Shown: positions 8,832-18,379, counted from the first letter of the stretch. The stretch is 64,000 nt of DNA from Saprospirales bacterium (GCA_016719895.1 JADJYG010000005.1:310001-374000); one strand, 5' to 3'. The notes: a model not told the origin generated them from the sequence alone. Program-made: numbers and translations.

Positions 8832-10631
8832 TTACCATTTTACTAATTTCCCGCTAGCCGCCCCAAGGTCGGATATTATTCGCCAGGAATACAGGCCTGC
8901 CGGCTGATTGGCTAGCGAAACCGGTTGCCGCCAGGCGCCGGAGGCCGTCCAGGCGTATTCGAACACGAGCCTCCCCTGAGCGTCGGCAATTTCAATCCGG
9001 TTGTTTCCGGACAGGTATGGGAAGGAAAATACAGTTTCCTGCCGGAGCGGATTCGGGTAAACCCGTACCTCCAGCGGTATTTCTGGAGCCAGGCTGACCG
9101 GACTGGCGGTCAGGGCCTTCAGCACGGCGGCCAGGGCGTCTGCACGTCCGAAGCCGTACGTATTATTGGGGTGCGCCTGGCCACTGACAGATCCACAGGC
9201 GGTGGTGTCGAACAGGGGCAAGGCGCTTTGTTCGATGAGGTCTTCCACGAGATCTACTTCGCCGGCAAGGTCCGGCCGGGCGGAAAGGACCAGCGCGACA
9301 AGTCCAGCCACATGTGGGCCGGCCATGCTGGTGCCCCAGTAATGCGCATAACCGCCGTAGCGTACACTCGAACGGATGCCTGCACCGGGCGCTACCACGT
9401 TGGGTTTGAGCCGGTAACTGGTGTCGATCAGAACCGGCCCCCGGCTGCTGAAACCCGTTATCGTGTCGTTGCTTTCCGTGGCGCCCACACTAAAACTTTC
9501 TTCAAAATAGGCCGGCGGACCGAAGGTGCTGTTGCATCCGATGGACCCAAAGTTGCCGTTGCTGACCACCACCACCACCCCGGAGGCGCGCAGGTTGTAG
9601 ACGACCTGCCGCATCAGTTCATTGACGCTTATGTCGGTGCAACCTTCGCCAATCGAACAGTACCAGGAGTTGTTGATCACATGCGGGGCTTTGGCCGGGT
9701 CGGCATTTTGACCGTTGAGATCGGTCGGCGCCATAAACCATTCGAAGCACTCGATATAACTCGACGGTTTGCCATTGCCGCGCTCCATATTCCGGCAGGC
9801 AATCCAGTCGGCGCCCGGGGCCACGCCAATTTGGTTCCCCTGGCCGTCATCCCCGACCATCGTACCCATCGTGTGCGTGCCGTGGCTATGGTCGTCGCAG
9901 GGCTGGGTCGAGTTGACGCCGCAGGGATTATTGGCCGGATCGGGTATGCTATCGCCACTAAGCGGGCTGATTTCGTGAATGGCGTCGTGCCAGTTGTAAT
10001 TGTGGTCGGCCGAACCATCCTGTTTGTTATAGCCGCGGTAATGTGGTTTTAAGGCGGGATGCGCCCACTCATAGCCGGTGTCCGCTCCGGCCACGGTGAT
10101 CCCTTGTCCGGTATATCCGAGCGCCCAAACAGCCGGCGCGTTTATTTTTTCAATCCCCCATTCAATTGTTCCGCGGGCGGTTACCGGGTCCGGGCCTCTG
10201 CCCGGTTGTTGAAAGGGGATGGCCGGGTCGGGTGCAATGCGGGCGACTTCCGGCAGGCCGGCCAGCGCCTCGATCAGGCCCGGGCCTGCATGGTCCACGG
10301 CGATGGCATTGACCAGGTGAAAACTGTTGAAAAAAGCATCTTGTGCCCGCAAAAGGCGGATGGCGCCGGCCTGGCTTTGCGTGGCTGTTGTTACCAGGCG
10401 GTCGTATACGAAACGCGCCTTTTCTATTTTTCCATGTATCCGGAACGCGCCGCTGAGATCCGCTTGTTCCTTAAAAACCACCAGGACATTCTGGACCTGA
10501 TTCTCGTTTAACGCCGCCCAAACCGGTGCGGCTATTTTGTTGCGCCAAGGCGTGGCGTTGCCGGGCCCCTGGGTATAAAGGGTTGAAATACAAAATGAAA
10601 GCGAAATAACGAGCAAAATAAATGTGCGCAT
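8832..10631 (-). CDS. secreted S8 subtilase with T9SS sorting domain
   Basis: Serine endopeptidase of 599 aa resembling bacillopeptidase F. The start at 10631 gives a clean signal peptide (MRTFILLVISLSFCIS); the longer frame upstream of it carries no signal. An inhibitor-like propeptide spans about residues 45-140. The catalytic triad is Asp184 (AGADTGYEW), His250 (SHGTHTMG) and Ser435 (GTSMAGPHVAG). From about residue 515 there is a T9SS type A sorting domain (VRVYPNPL … GLYSWRI … GKLVKW), which directs export across the outer membrane and surface attachment or release. It is the first gene of the run that continues into ACMSD, xylB and xylA. Confidence 0.93.
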   Translation of the reverse strand: MRTFILLVISLSFCISTLYTQGPGNATPWRNKIAAPVWAALNENQVQNVLVVFKEQADLSGAFRIHGKIEKARFVYDRLVTTATQSQAGAIRLLRAQDAFFNSFHLVNAIAVDHAGPGLIEALAGLPEVARIAPDPAIPFQQPGRGPDPVTARGTIEWGIEKINAPAVWALGYTGQGITVAGADTGYEWAHPALKPHYRGYNKQDGSADHNYNWHDAIHEISPLSGDSIPDPANNPCGVNSTQPCDDHSHGTHTMGTMVGDDGQGNQIGVAPGADWIACRNMERGNGKPSSYIECFEWFMAPTDLNGQNADPAKAPHVINNSWYCSIGEGCTDISVNELMRQVVYNLRASGVVVVVSNGNFGSIGCNSTFGPPAYFEESFSVGATESNDTITGFSSRGPVLIDTSYRLKPNVVAPGAGIRSSVRYGGYAHYWGTSMAGPHVAGLVALVLSARPDLAGEVDLVEDLIEQSALPLFDTTACGSVSGQAHPNNTYGFGRADALAAVLKALTASPVSLAPEIPLEVRVYPNPLRQETVFSFPYLSGNNRIEIADAQGRLVFEYAWTASGAWRQPVSLANQPAGLYSWRIISDLGAASGKLVKW

Positions 10632-10715
10632 TGGTGCAAATTTTACGAATGGTTTAACGATTAAAAACGAAAATACAAATGGTGGGGCAGGGGCCTGGTA
10701 GTAAACAATCCGCGT

Positions 10716-10742
10716 CAAAAGTACGTTTACCCCCTTAAACAA
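10716..10742 (-). promoter_or_regulatory. putative promoter for the subtilase gene
   Basis: On the minus strand TACTTTTG (10723-10716) matches the Bacteroidota -7 box TAnnTTTG, with a TTG 16 bases upstream (10742-10740). It lies about 85 bases from the start at 10631. Sequence match only. Confidence 0.4.
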
Positions 10743-10793
10743 TACTTTCGGCGAATCGCTAAAATGAGCAAAGGCGGCTTTCCGCCAAACCGC

Positions 10794-10801
10794 TATCTTT
10801 G
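10794..10801 (+). promoter_or_regulatory. putative -7 box for rpiB
   Basis: TATCTTTG fits TAnnTTTG, 63 bases before the rpiB start. No convincing -33 TTG partner is visible, so support is modest. Confidence 0.35.
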
Positions 10802-10864
10802 CCGCCTGAATGGCGGGCCAGGGTTTAAAGCCATCCCATATATAACTCAACTTACGTCTTATCC

Positions 10865-11296
10865 ATGAAAATTGCTATAGGTTGCGACCATGCCGGATTC
10901 CCGTACAAGGACGGCTTGATAGCGATGTTGCAACGCGGAGGGCACATGGTGCAGGATTTTGGTACACATTCCGCCGAATCGGTGGATTATCCTGACTTTG
11001 CGCATGCCGTGGCCGAATCGGTTGAAAATGGCCTGGCTGATTTTGGTATTGTCATTTGCGGCAGCGGCAACGGCGTTGCAATCACCGCCAACAAACACCA
11101 GGGTATCCGCTGTGCGTTGTGTTGGTCGGAGGAGACCGCAGCCCTGTCGCGGCAACACAACGATGCCAACATCATAGCCCTTCCTGCCCGATTTGTACCC
11201 GAAATTTTGGCGCAGGCTATGGTCCGGATTTTTCTGACTACTCCTTTTGAAGGCGGACGGCACGATCGCCGGGTAAAAAAAATAGCCTGCTCCTGA
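10865..11296 (+). CDS. rpiB: ribose-5-phosphate isomerase B
   Basis: Interconverts ribose 5-phosphate and ribulose 5-phosphate (EC 5.3.1.6). The protein has 143 aa, normal for the RpiB/LacAB family. IGCDHAGFPYK near the N-terminus and ICGSGNGVAITANK, holding the catalytic Cys and the anion-binding loop, are conserved, as is the region SRQHNDANIIALPARF. It is a single-gene unit divergent from the subtilase operon. With the nearby xylose genes it belongs to pentose phosphate metabolism, though on the opposite strand. Confidence 0.96.
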   Translation: MKIAIGCDHAGFPYKDGLIAMLQRGGHMVQDFGTHSAESVDYPDFAHAVAESVENGLADFGIVICGSGNGVAITANKHQGIRCALCWSEETAALSRQHNDANIIALPARFVPEILAQAMVRIFLTTPFEGGRHDRRVKKIACS

Positions 11297-11361
11297 AACC
11301 TGCCGCATTCATACCTCCTGATTAAAACACATATCTTATTTTAAAAACTACTATTGTGCAT

Positions 11362-12996
11362 ATGAAACTTCATGTGTTGATATTTACGCTGTTGGCCGCA
11401 GCGGGGTTAAATGCCCAAAGCATGGCCCCCGGCGATTCCGTCGCGCCCAAACCAGCGCTCAAACTACGGTATTATAAACTACCCGACGCCAAACCTTTCG
11501 GGGAAACCATTACGGCTTCCGATATGAAGTGGTTGATCGATACCCTGGCTTCCAAGTCCATGGCAGGCCGTGAAACCGGGGAAGCGGGTCAACGCCTGGC
11601 AGCCGAATTTATCGCTCAACAGTTCCAGGCGCTCGGTTTGCCGCCGGTTGCCGACCGGAAATCGTATTTTCAGAATATCCATCTCCAGCGGGAATCCTGG
11701 AAAAGCCTCAGCTTGAGGGTGGAAAACGTAGAGTTCAAAAACCGCACAGATTTTTATGTTTATCCGGCCTTTAATCCAAGCGTGCCGCAGTTGCAAGCAG
11801 ACGAACTGGTCTTTGTGGGTTACGGTATCGAGGATGGCAAGTATAATGATTATGGAAAAACGGATGTTCGCGGCAAGGCGGTGTTGATTTACGACGGCGA
11901 ACCTTTGGATAACAGTGGGAAATCCCTGATTACGGGCACGGAGTTTCGTTCGCCTTGGTCGCTGGACTGGAAACGCAAAGTAAAACTGGCTGCTCAAAAA
12001 GGAGCAACGATTGTCTTTATTGTTGATCCGGAAATCGCCAGTTCCGTTAAGGCCAACCGCCGGCAACTTTCGACCTGGGGTTGGCAGCCGTATTCGCCGA
12101 ATGCCGAACGAAGCGATGCCGGCATGACGAGCAACGTGTTTATTTCGCAGGCAGTAGCCAATGCGCTGCTGGGGAAAAAATCAGTAAAAGTGGAAGAGGC
12201 TTTTGCAGAATTGCGCAGCGGTGCGGGTTTCAAACCTGTAAAAATCAAAACTGCTGCAGAAGTCAGGCTGGAGAAAGAATCCCGCATTCTGCAAGGTTCG
12301 AATGTCATCGGTTTTATCGAGGGTACGGATGAGCGGATGAAAAATGAGTACGTATTTATTACGGCGCACTATGACCATCTGGGCCAGGTGGAAGACGTGG
12401 TGTACTATGGCGCCGATGACAACGCTTCAGGGACCTCGGGGGTGATCGAAATTGCCCGGGCTTTCGTGCAGGCAAAAAAAGAAGGCATCGGGCCCAAGCG
12501 AAGTGTGGTTTGTATGCTGGTGAGTGGCGAAGAAAAGGGGCTGCTGGGTTCCCGCTTTTATGTTGACTTCCCGCTTTTTCCACTCAACAAGACCATTGTA
12601 GACGTAAATATCGACATGATCGGCCGTGTGGATGCGCGCCATGCCGCCAACCCGGATTACGTATATGTGATTGGCTCAGACCGCCTCAGCACGGAATTGC
12701 ACGAAATCAACGAATTCGCTAACGCAACGTATACCAACCTGGAGCTCGACTACAAATACAACGCGCCGGACGACCCCAACCACTATTACGAACGCAGCGA
12801 CCACTACAACTTCGCCGAGCGCGGTATCCCATCTATTTTTTATTTCAACGGCACCCACGCCGACTACCATAAGCCGACCGATACGCCGGATAAAATTGAT
12901 GCCAATGCCGCCGCCAAACGCGCCCAACTGGCGTTTTATACCGCTTGGGATATTGCCAACCGGCCGCAGCCCATTTATGTGGATGTAAAAAAATGA
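11362..12996 (+). CDS. secreted M28 zinc aminopeptidase
   Basis: M28 peptidase of 544 aa with a signal peptide (MKLHVLIFTLLAAAGLNAQ; ATG 11362 preferred over 11356). A PA-like insert lies at about residues 130-260 (FVGYGIEDGKYNDY, KAVLIYDGEP). The two-zinc active site is seen in TAHYDHLG (334-341), GADDNASG (350-357), SGEEKGLLGS (catalytic Glu), NIDMIGR and SDHYNFAERGIP. It probably releases N-terminal residues from peptides in the periplasm. It shares a hairpin terminator with the convergent M48 gene. Confidence 0.93.
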   Translation: MKLHVLIFTLLAAAGLNAQSMAPGDSVAPKPALKLRYYKLPDAKPFGETITASDMKWLIDTLASKSMAGRETGEAGQRLAAEFIAQQFQALGLPPVADRKSYFQNIHLQRESWKSLSLRVENVEFKNRTDFYVYPAFNPSVPQLQADELVFVGYGIEDGKYNDYGKTDVRGKAVLIYDGEPLDNSGKSLITGTEFRSPWSLDWKRKVKLAAQKGATIVFIVDPEIASSVKANRRQLSTWGWQPYSPNAERSDAGMTSNVFISQAVANALLGKKSVKVEEAFAELRSGAGFKPVKIKTAAEVRLEKESRILQGSNVIGFIEGTDERMKNEYVFITAHYDHLGQVEDVVYYGADDNASGTSGVIEIARAFVQAKKEGIGPKRSVVCMLVSGEEKGLLGSRFYVDFPLFPLNKTIVDVNIDMIGRVDARHAANPDYVYVIGSDRLSTELHEINEFANATYTNLELDYKYNAPDDPNHYYERSDHYNFAERGIPSIFYFNGTHADYHKPTDTPDKIDANAAAKRAQLAFYTAWDIANRPQPIYVDVKK

Positions 12997-13002
12997 AGTA
13001 AC

Positions 13003-13050
13003 AGGCGCTGGTGCGGCGGCGATGCCGGCTACCACCCCCGCACCAGCGTT
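13003..13050. terminator. bidirectional hairpin between convergent genes
   Basis: GCGCTGGTGCGG (13005-13016) pairs with CCCGCACCAGCGT (13037-13049) in the 53-base gap between the converging M28 and M48 genes. On the minus strand it is followed by a T-rich run, so it can end transcription from at least that side. Confidence 0.6.
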
Positions 13051-13874
13051 TACTGCCCGCGGTATTTCTCAATAGCCGCCCGGATGTGTTCCTTGCGGTT
13101 TTCGGGGTCGGGGTGCGTACTTTGAAATTCCGGCGTGCGGTTAGGCCCGGCGGCCTGTTTCAGGACCTCCATAACGTTGATTAATTGTTCGGGGTTATAT
13201 CCGGCCTGCAACAGAAAGCGCACGCCCAGGTCGTCGCTTTGCAACTCCTGTTCCCGGCCGTATTTCATTTGTAACATGTTGGATACCATTTGTGCAATGT
13301 AGCCACTGTTGGGACTGTTGGGGTCGTAGGTGGCCATGGTAACGGCCCCCGTAAGCCCTTGTGCGAGCTCCATCTGCGCCAATTTTTCCGCGCTGTGGCG
13401 CGCTACCACGTGGCCGATTTCATGGCCCAAAACGCCCGCCAGCATATCTTCATCGATAGATTGCCCGTTGGTCGTGAGCCGGCCCAGCAAAGCGGCAGTG
13501 ATAAAAATTTGTCCGCCCGGAAGCGCAAAGGCATTTATCGTTTGCTGGTCTGCCAGCAGGTGAAAATTGAACTGGCCCCGGTAAATCGTTTTGGCGGCAT
13601 CCGATTGATCAACCAGCCGTTGCCCGGTGCGGCGCACCAGCGCATCGTAAGGCGTACCGGTGACCTCGCCGCCCATTTCCGAGATCATCTGCGGGGCGCT
13701 TTGCAGGCCCATTGCCACCTCCTGTTCCGGGGAAATGCTGATGTGCTGACTTTCTCCGGTGATGTCGTTAAAGGCGCTGTTGCAATAATACCGGGAAAGT
13801 GCAAAGCCGGCCAGTACAATGGCGATCAGGAGCTTGGGCGAAATGCCGCTACCCCGTTGATTTTGTCCGAACAT
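13050..13874 (-). CDS. M48 family metallopeptidase, membrane-anchored
   Basis: Zinc peptidase of 274 aa with one N-terminal membrane segment (residues 14-30, LLIAIVLAGFALSRYY) and the zinc motif HEIGHVVARH (151-160). The third ligand probably lies in EQELQSDDLGVRFL. The domain is like HtpX/Oma1/BepA-type M48 peptidases that handle damaged membrane or outer-membrane proteins. It faces the periplasm if the N-terminus is an anchor. It is a single gene upstream of a shared hairpin. Confidence 0.9.
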   Translation of the reverse strand: MFGQNQRGSGISPKLLIAIVLAGFALSRYYCNSAFNDITGESQHISISPEQEVAMGLQSAPQMISEMGGEVTGTPYDALVRRTGQRLVDQSDAAKTIYRGQFNFHLLADQQTINAFALPGGQIFITAALLGRLTTNGQSIDEDMLAGVLGHEIGHVVARHSAEKLAQMELAQGLTGAVTMATYDPNSPNSGYIAQMVSNMLQMKYGREQELQSDDLGVRFLLQAGYNPEQLINVMEVLKQAAGPNRTPEFQSTHPDPENRKEHIRAAIEKYRGQ

Positions 13875-13954
13875 AGTGTTACCGTTGGTGATAATGCGGA
13901 TAAAAGCGGATAAAAAAGCGATTACCGCCAGCTAAAGTAACTATTTCCGGAATA

Positions 13955-15447
13955 TCAGTTGAACAAATCCCGCATATCCCGGTCATCGTCGTCGGCCAGG
14001 TCGCTACCGGTCAGGAAATCCTTGAACACCCATTTGTTTTGGATGAAGTCTTTGTTCAACACTTCAAATTCGGCCAGGCCATGGAGGATAAGCTCCATAA
14101 AAAGGTGCAATTCCGCGGCGTCTGCGCCGGCGCTTTCTGCCAATTTTTTTAATCCGGCCACCTGCTCCAATTCATCCTCAAATTTCGCATCATTAAGGTC
14201 ATGAAACATGTCTACCACGTTGCCGCCGGCAAACCAGGCTTTCAGCACGCCGTAGGGATCGCGCTCCTGGCCTTTTTTCAATTTAGCCGGATTGGGAAAA
14301 TATTGCAGGAAAACTTTTTTTATCGCGGCGCCAATGAGGTGTAAAGCGACGGCATGGGGTCCTTCCTGTTCGCCCTCGTACACCATTTCCACTTTTCCGG
14401 TGATCGCCGGAATAATGCCCCAGAAATCCGTGATACGGGCTGTTGTTTTTTGTCCGCCATTGTGCAGCAGGCGGCGTTCGGCCGTGGAGTAGAGGTTTTC
14501 GTAGGCCGAAATGGTCAGCCGGGCGCTGACGCCGCTTTTTTTATCCACATATTCGCTGTCGCGCGCGGCGAAGGCTATTTCTTCGATCAGGTTTTTCAAT
14601 ACGGCGGGCACTGCGATGGCGTCGCGTTGGGCGGCAGCGATGCGGGCCTCCTGTTCGGTGATGCGCCGTCCGACCTCGATGGAAGTCGGGTAGTGGGTGG
14701 TGATCTGGCTTTCGATGCGGTCTTTCAGGGGGTAATGATGCTGCCCCGGTTGGTGTAATCTTCCGGGTTTGCGGTAAAGATAAACTCTACGTCGAGGGGT
14801 AAGCGTAGTTTGAACCCCCGGATTTGCATATCGCCTTCCTGCAAAACGTTGAACAATGAAACCTGTATCCGCGCCTGTAAATCGGGCAATTCGTTGATGA
14901 CGAACAAACAACGGTGGGCGCGGGGGATCAACCCGAAATGGATGACGCGTTCGTCGGAATACGGCAGGCGCAGGTTTGCGGCCTTGATTGGATCCACGTC
15001 GCCTACCAAATCGGCGATGCTGACATCCGGCGTTGCCAGTTTTTCCACATAGCGTGCGCTGCGGTGCAGCCATTCCAAGGGAGTGTCGTCGCCCTTTTCG
15101 GCGATCAGTTCCCGGGCATACCGGCTGATCGGCGCCAGCGGGTCGTCGTTCAGCTCGCTGCCGGCAACAACCGGCACGTATTCGTCGAGCAAGCCGGTCA
15201 GCATCCGCGCAATACGGGTTTTGGCCTGTCCGCGCAAACCGAGCAATAAAATATTATGGCGGCTGAGTATGGCGCGTTCTATATCGGGCAGCACCGTATC
15301 GTCGAATCCGTAAATACCCGGGAAGACGGCTTCTTTACGCTTAATTTTTTCGATAAGGTTGGCACGGAGCTCTTCTTTTACACTCTTGGGCTGGTAGCCG
15401 GCGGCCTTCAGCCCACCAAGGGTATGGATGTGGCGGATATCTTTCAT
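13955..15447 (-). CDS. Mg-chelatase-like AAA+ ATPase, frameshifted
   Basis: One gene of about 497 codons split by a -1 frameshift. Codons from 15447 give a Mg-chelatase I/MoxR-type AAA+ domain (Walker A LLLGLRGQAKTR, Walker B-like CLFVINELPDL, sensor FTANPEDYTNRG) and stop at TGA 14727-14725 in …GSIITP. The next frame continues the same protein without loss (PLKDRIESQITTHYPTSIEV) to a DDDDRDMRDLFN tail. The break sits in a run of five C where six would restore the frame. It may be a homopolymer sequencing error, a recent mutation, or -1 slippage on CCC. Relatives are usually paired with a VWA-domain gene; none is seen here. Function unknown, probably a chaperone-like remodeller. Confidence 0.8.
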
Positions 15448-15515
15448 ATGGCACCAATGAACAGCCGAAGTGGCGGTTTAGTTCTGGAAAATCCCCAACA
15501 TGCTCAGACGGTTTC

Positions 15516-16502
15516 TCAGGAAGGCGATATTTGCTTTTTTTCCGCTTGCTCCTGCTCCATGCGCCGCAAATCGCGCAGTACGGCCACACCGGCATTCACT
15601 TCAAAACCGATCAAAAGGATCATGCAATTGAGCTGCAGCCACACCATGAGCACGATCAGGGTGCCGATTGAGCCATAAACCTTGTTGTAGCTGCCGAAAT
15701 TGTCTACATAAAACGAAAATCCCCATGAAATAAGGATGGAGAGAAAGGTGGCCAATAACGAACCCGGATTAAAAAACGGAATCCGCTTCCGGGTGGCTGC
15801 GCCGTAGCGGTAGATCGTTGAAAAGCCGGTATAAAACAGTAGAATCACGACAATCCATCGAAAGAAAAATACCAGAAACCTGGTCAGGATATCCATTTTG
15901 ACGTATTCAAAAACAAAACTCAGAATGGTATTTCCCAAAATAACAAACACCACGGCTCCCACGAGGACGAGTCCGATCAAAAACGTCAGTTGGATGGCAA
16001 TCAACCGGCTTTCCAGGCCGCCGCGTTGCCGGAAGGTGAGGTGATGCTCTTTTTCAAAACCGTTCATCATCGAAAGCATGCCATTGGACGCAAACCAGAT
16101 AGCCAGCAGGAAGCCGAACGAAAGCAATCCGCTGCGTTGCCGCGTTGCGATGTCTTCGATCGTTTTGAACAGAATCTGGCCGGCACTGCCCGGCATGATG
16201 CGCTCGATGGCGGCGCTGAGCACATCGTCGAAGTTTTCATACAGGGGGGTATACGCCAGCAGGGTGAACAGAACGATGATCGACGGAAAAATAGACAAAA
16301 AAAAGTCGAATGCCATGCTGTTCGCACGGGTAAGAATAGCATCGTCTTGCGTTTCGCGACGGATAAATACGACCAGGTTGTACAACGGAATGCGTTTCAA
16401 TCCGGGCAACGAATGGTTTTTTGACCAGGCAAGCGCCCATTTCCACCAGGGGTGCTGGGTGAAATATTGAAGGATTCGTTCGATATAGTAGACGGATTTC
16501 AC
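15516..16502 (-). CDS. YihY/BrkB family membrane protein
   Basis: Integral membrane protein of 328 aa with about six transmembrane segments, for example FFLSIFPSIIVLFTLLAY and LIAIQLTFLIGLVLVGAVVF. It has the YihY core (RANSMAFDFFLSIFP, NGMLSMMNGFEKEH, PGSLLATFLSILISWGFSFY). The family was once called ribonuclease BN, but that activity belongs to another protein; the role of YihY is unclear. The start codon is GTG at 16502, overlapping the TGA of the thioesterase gene (GTGA), so expression is coupled. Confidence 0.9.
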   Translation of the reverse strand: MKSVYYIERILQYFTQHPWWKWALAWSKNHSLPGLKRIPLYNLVVFIRRETQDDAILTRANSMAFDFFLSIFPSIIVLFTLLAYTPLYENFDDVLSAAIERIMPGSAGQILFKTIEDIATRQRSGLLSFGFLLAIWFASNGMLSMMNGFEKEHHLTFRQRGGLESRLIAIQLTFLIGLVLVGAVVFVILGNTILSFVFEYVKMDILTRFLVFFFRWIVVILLFYTGFSTIYRYGAATRKRIPFFNPGSLLATFLSILISWGFSFYVDNFGSYNKVYGSIGTLIVLMVWLQLNCMILLIGFEVNAGVAVLRDLRRMEQEQAEKKQISPS

Positions 16503-16912
16503 GGATTAAAGTAGGGGTTTAGCTGGTTGATAAGCAGCTGAGGCGCCAGGACCACCTTTTTTTCCCGGGCGGCAAAAAAACAAAGCCGCACCGTACCGGC
16601 ATTGACCAGTTTCCGGTTATCGTTGAACAGTTCGCTGTGAAAAGTGATATAGGCATCCGGTAATTTCCGAATCTCCGTGTGCACGGTCAAAACATCATCA
16701 TAATAGGCCGGCCGCACAAACCGCATTTCCATGCTGACAACCGGCAGCCATATTCCGTATTCTTCCTCCAACGTTTTGTACGATAAGCCCAGGGAACGAA
16801 TGGTTTCTACCCGCCCAACTTCAAAGTATTCGGCATACCGGCCGTAGTACAGGTACCCCATTTGATCGGTTTCGCCATATCGAACCCGCAATTGAACATC
16901 GTGGCTGTACAT
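16499..16912 (-). CDS. acyl-CoA thioesterase, YbgC/FadM-like hotdog
   Basis: Hotdog-fold protein of 137 aa. The 4-hydroxybenzoyl-CoA thioesterase signature is near the N-terminus: RVRYGETDQMGYLYYGRYAE with the catalytic Asp16, followed by YFEVGRVETIRSLG. It probably hydrolyses acyl-CoA or acyl-ACP thioesters in the cytoplasm; the chain length cannot be read. It overlaps the YihY gene by four bases. Confidence 0.9.
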   Translation of the reverse strand: MYSHDVQLRVRYGETDQMGYLYYGRYAEYFEVGRVETIRSLGLSYKTLEEEYGIWLPVVSMEMRFVRPAYYDDVLTVHTEIRKLPDAYITFHSELFNDNRKLVNAGTVRLCFFAAREKKVVLAPQLLINQLNPYFNP

Positions 16913-16945
16913 GTATGAATGGTTTGAATGATCAGGGATATGCTG

Positions 16946-18214
16946 TTATATTTCCTCCCGTTCGATCGGGCAGGTCATGCAGTGGCTGCCGCCCCGGGCC
17001 CTCGAAAGTTCGTTGGAAGGAATGGTAATGATGGTATTTTCAACCTTTTCCGGCGAAACTTTGCCGTTTTCAATGTCGCGTAGCAGTTTTTCGGCCCCGA
17101 TGACCTTGTAACCGAATTCTTTAAAGGCCTTTTCCGTAACGGGATTCCGGTCGTACGTGATCGCAACCCCGGGCTTCAGCGCCACCAGGTTGCAGCCGTC
17201 GGTCCATTGTTCGCGTTCCTGGTAGGGGCTTTCTCCGCGGCCGGCCCAGATAAATTCCATTTTTGGATTGACCTCGGCCAGCAGAAAATCCCGCAAACTG
17301 GGATACTCCACTTCTTCGCCGTTGGAGCGGTGCACATCTACGTAAGAGCCCAGGCCATCTTGCACAATCGGCTTGTATCCGACCATGTGGTTGTGGTTGA
17401 TCTGGGTAAAAATAGTATCGATGTGCATGTAGGTGCGTTCGGCTGGTATGTTTACCTGCACGACATTTTTTACGATGCCGCGGTCAAATAGCGTGTTTTT
17501 GATCAGCTGAAAGGCATAGTTATTGGTGCGTTCCGAGCAACCGATCAGCAAATAATCCTTGTTCAGGATCATTACATCGCCGCCTTCCACGCTGAGCGTT
17601 TCGCCCTTTTTGGATGGAGGGTATTTGTCTACCCGGTTCAGGTTAATGGTTTTACCGTCGGCTTTCAGGCGGCGAAAAACGGGGTGGCTGCTGAAGATGA
17701 GGCGGGTCAGGAAGTTTTCGCGGAAACGGGCGGATTTGTTTGCCTTGGTGATTAATACGTAGCCTTTGATCGTGACCGCAATGTCGCGGGTAAAGATCAG
17801 ATTGGGAATCGGGTCAAATAAAATCCGGTCTTCCGGCTCGAGGTAACCCGTAATGAGAGTATCGGCCAGTTGTTCCGACGATAAGCCGGCGAGGCGGGGA
17901 ATAAAGGAATAGGGAAGTTCTTCAAAATCAGTGATCTTGTTGATTACTTCATACTTGCTTTCTTCGTCCCGCGTACTTTCTGCCAGCAGGTCGCGCACTT
18001 CCAGCACGTTGTCTTTTCCCAGGAAAGCCCGTAATACATTGATAAAGATATCGTGTTCGTCCTGCATGTTCGGCAGGTGTACGATATCGTCAAACAACAA
18101 CTCGCCGGCGCGTTTGGGGGTGATACGGGCAATGCCCTCGTCGGGGCGGTGAACAATTACTTTTTTAAGACGGCCGATCTCCGAATCGGCGTAAATGCGG
18201 CTATTTGCGTCCAT
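16946..18214 (-). CDS. arcA: arginine deiminase
   Basis: Hydrolyses L-arginine to citrulline and ammonia (EC 3.5.3.6). Starting at ATG 18214 gives 422 aa, close to the family norm, beginning MDANSRIYADSEIGRLKKVI. Conserved sites are PNLIFTRDIAV, SVEGGDVMILN, TYMHIDTIFTQI (catalytic His/Asp) and the nucleophile Cys412 in GGSHCMTCPI. The ornithine carbamoyltransferase and carbamate kinase of the classic ADI pathway are not adjacent, so it may feed citrulline or ammonia metabolism rather than fermentation. It is divergent from the respiratory operon, with both promoters in a 339-base gap. Confidence 0.94.
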   Translation of the reverse strand: MDANSRIYADSEIGRLKKVIVHRPDEGIARITPKRAGELLFDDIVHLPNMQDEHDIFINVLRAFLGKDNVLEVRDLLAESTRDEESKYEVINKITDFEELPYSFIPRLAGLSSEQLADTLITGYLEPEDRILFDPIPNLIFTRDIAVTIKGYVLITKANKSARFRENFLTRLIFSSHPVFRRLKADGKTINLNRVDKYPPSKKGETLSVEGGDVMILNKDYLLIGCSERTNNYAFQLIKNTLFDRGIVKNVVQVNIPAERTYMHIDTIFTQINHNHMVGYKPIVQDGLGSYVDVHRSNGEEVEYPSLRDFLLAEVNPKMEFIWAGRGESPYQEREQWTDGCNLVALKPGVAITYDRNPVTEKAFKEFGYKVIGAEKLLRDIENGKVSPEKVENTIITIPSNELSRARGGSHCMTCPIEREEI

Positions 18215-18253
18215 ACAGGTGGTTTTGAAAAAGGTGGCAGGGCAAAAACGCGG

Positions 18254-18284
18254 CAAAAGTAGGCGGAAAAATCCGGGCAGCGAA
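18254..18284 (-). promoter_or_regulatory. putative arcA promoter
   Basis: Minus-strand TACTTTTG (18261-18254) fits TAnnTTTG and lies 40 bases before the arcA start. A TTTCG sits 19 bases further upstream, an imperfect -33 box. Confidence 0.45.
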
Positions 18285-18301
18285 AATACATCTGCATATC
18301 C

Positions 18302-18331
18302 TTGTAAACATGCATCCCTTCCCTACCTTTG
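18302..18331 (+). promoter_or_regulatory. distal promoter of the ACIII operon
   Basis: TTG (18302-18304), 19-base spacer, TACCTTTG (18324-18331): a full match to the Bacteroidota sigma consensus, 222 bases before actA. Transcripts from here would include the 19-bp palindrome in their leader. Confidence 0.5.
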
Positions 18332-18379
18332 CCCGGCCGGTTTTTAACGCTTTTTTAACGGCTGCTGTTGGAACCATGA

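Noticed and set aside
15516..16502. Annotation of the YihY gene as ribonuclease BN
   Set aside because: The RNase BN activity belongs to an unrelated metallo-beta-lactamase-fold protein; the sequence here is a membrane protein without nuclease motifs.
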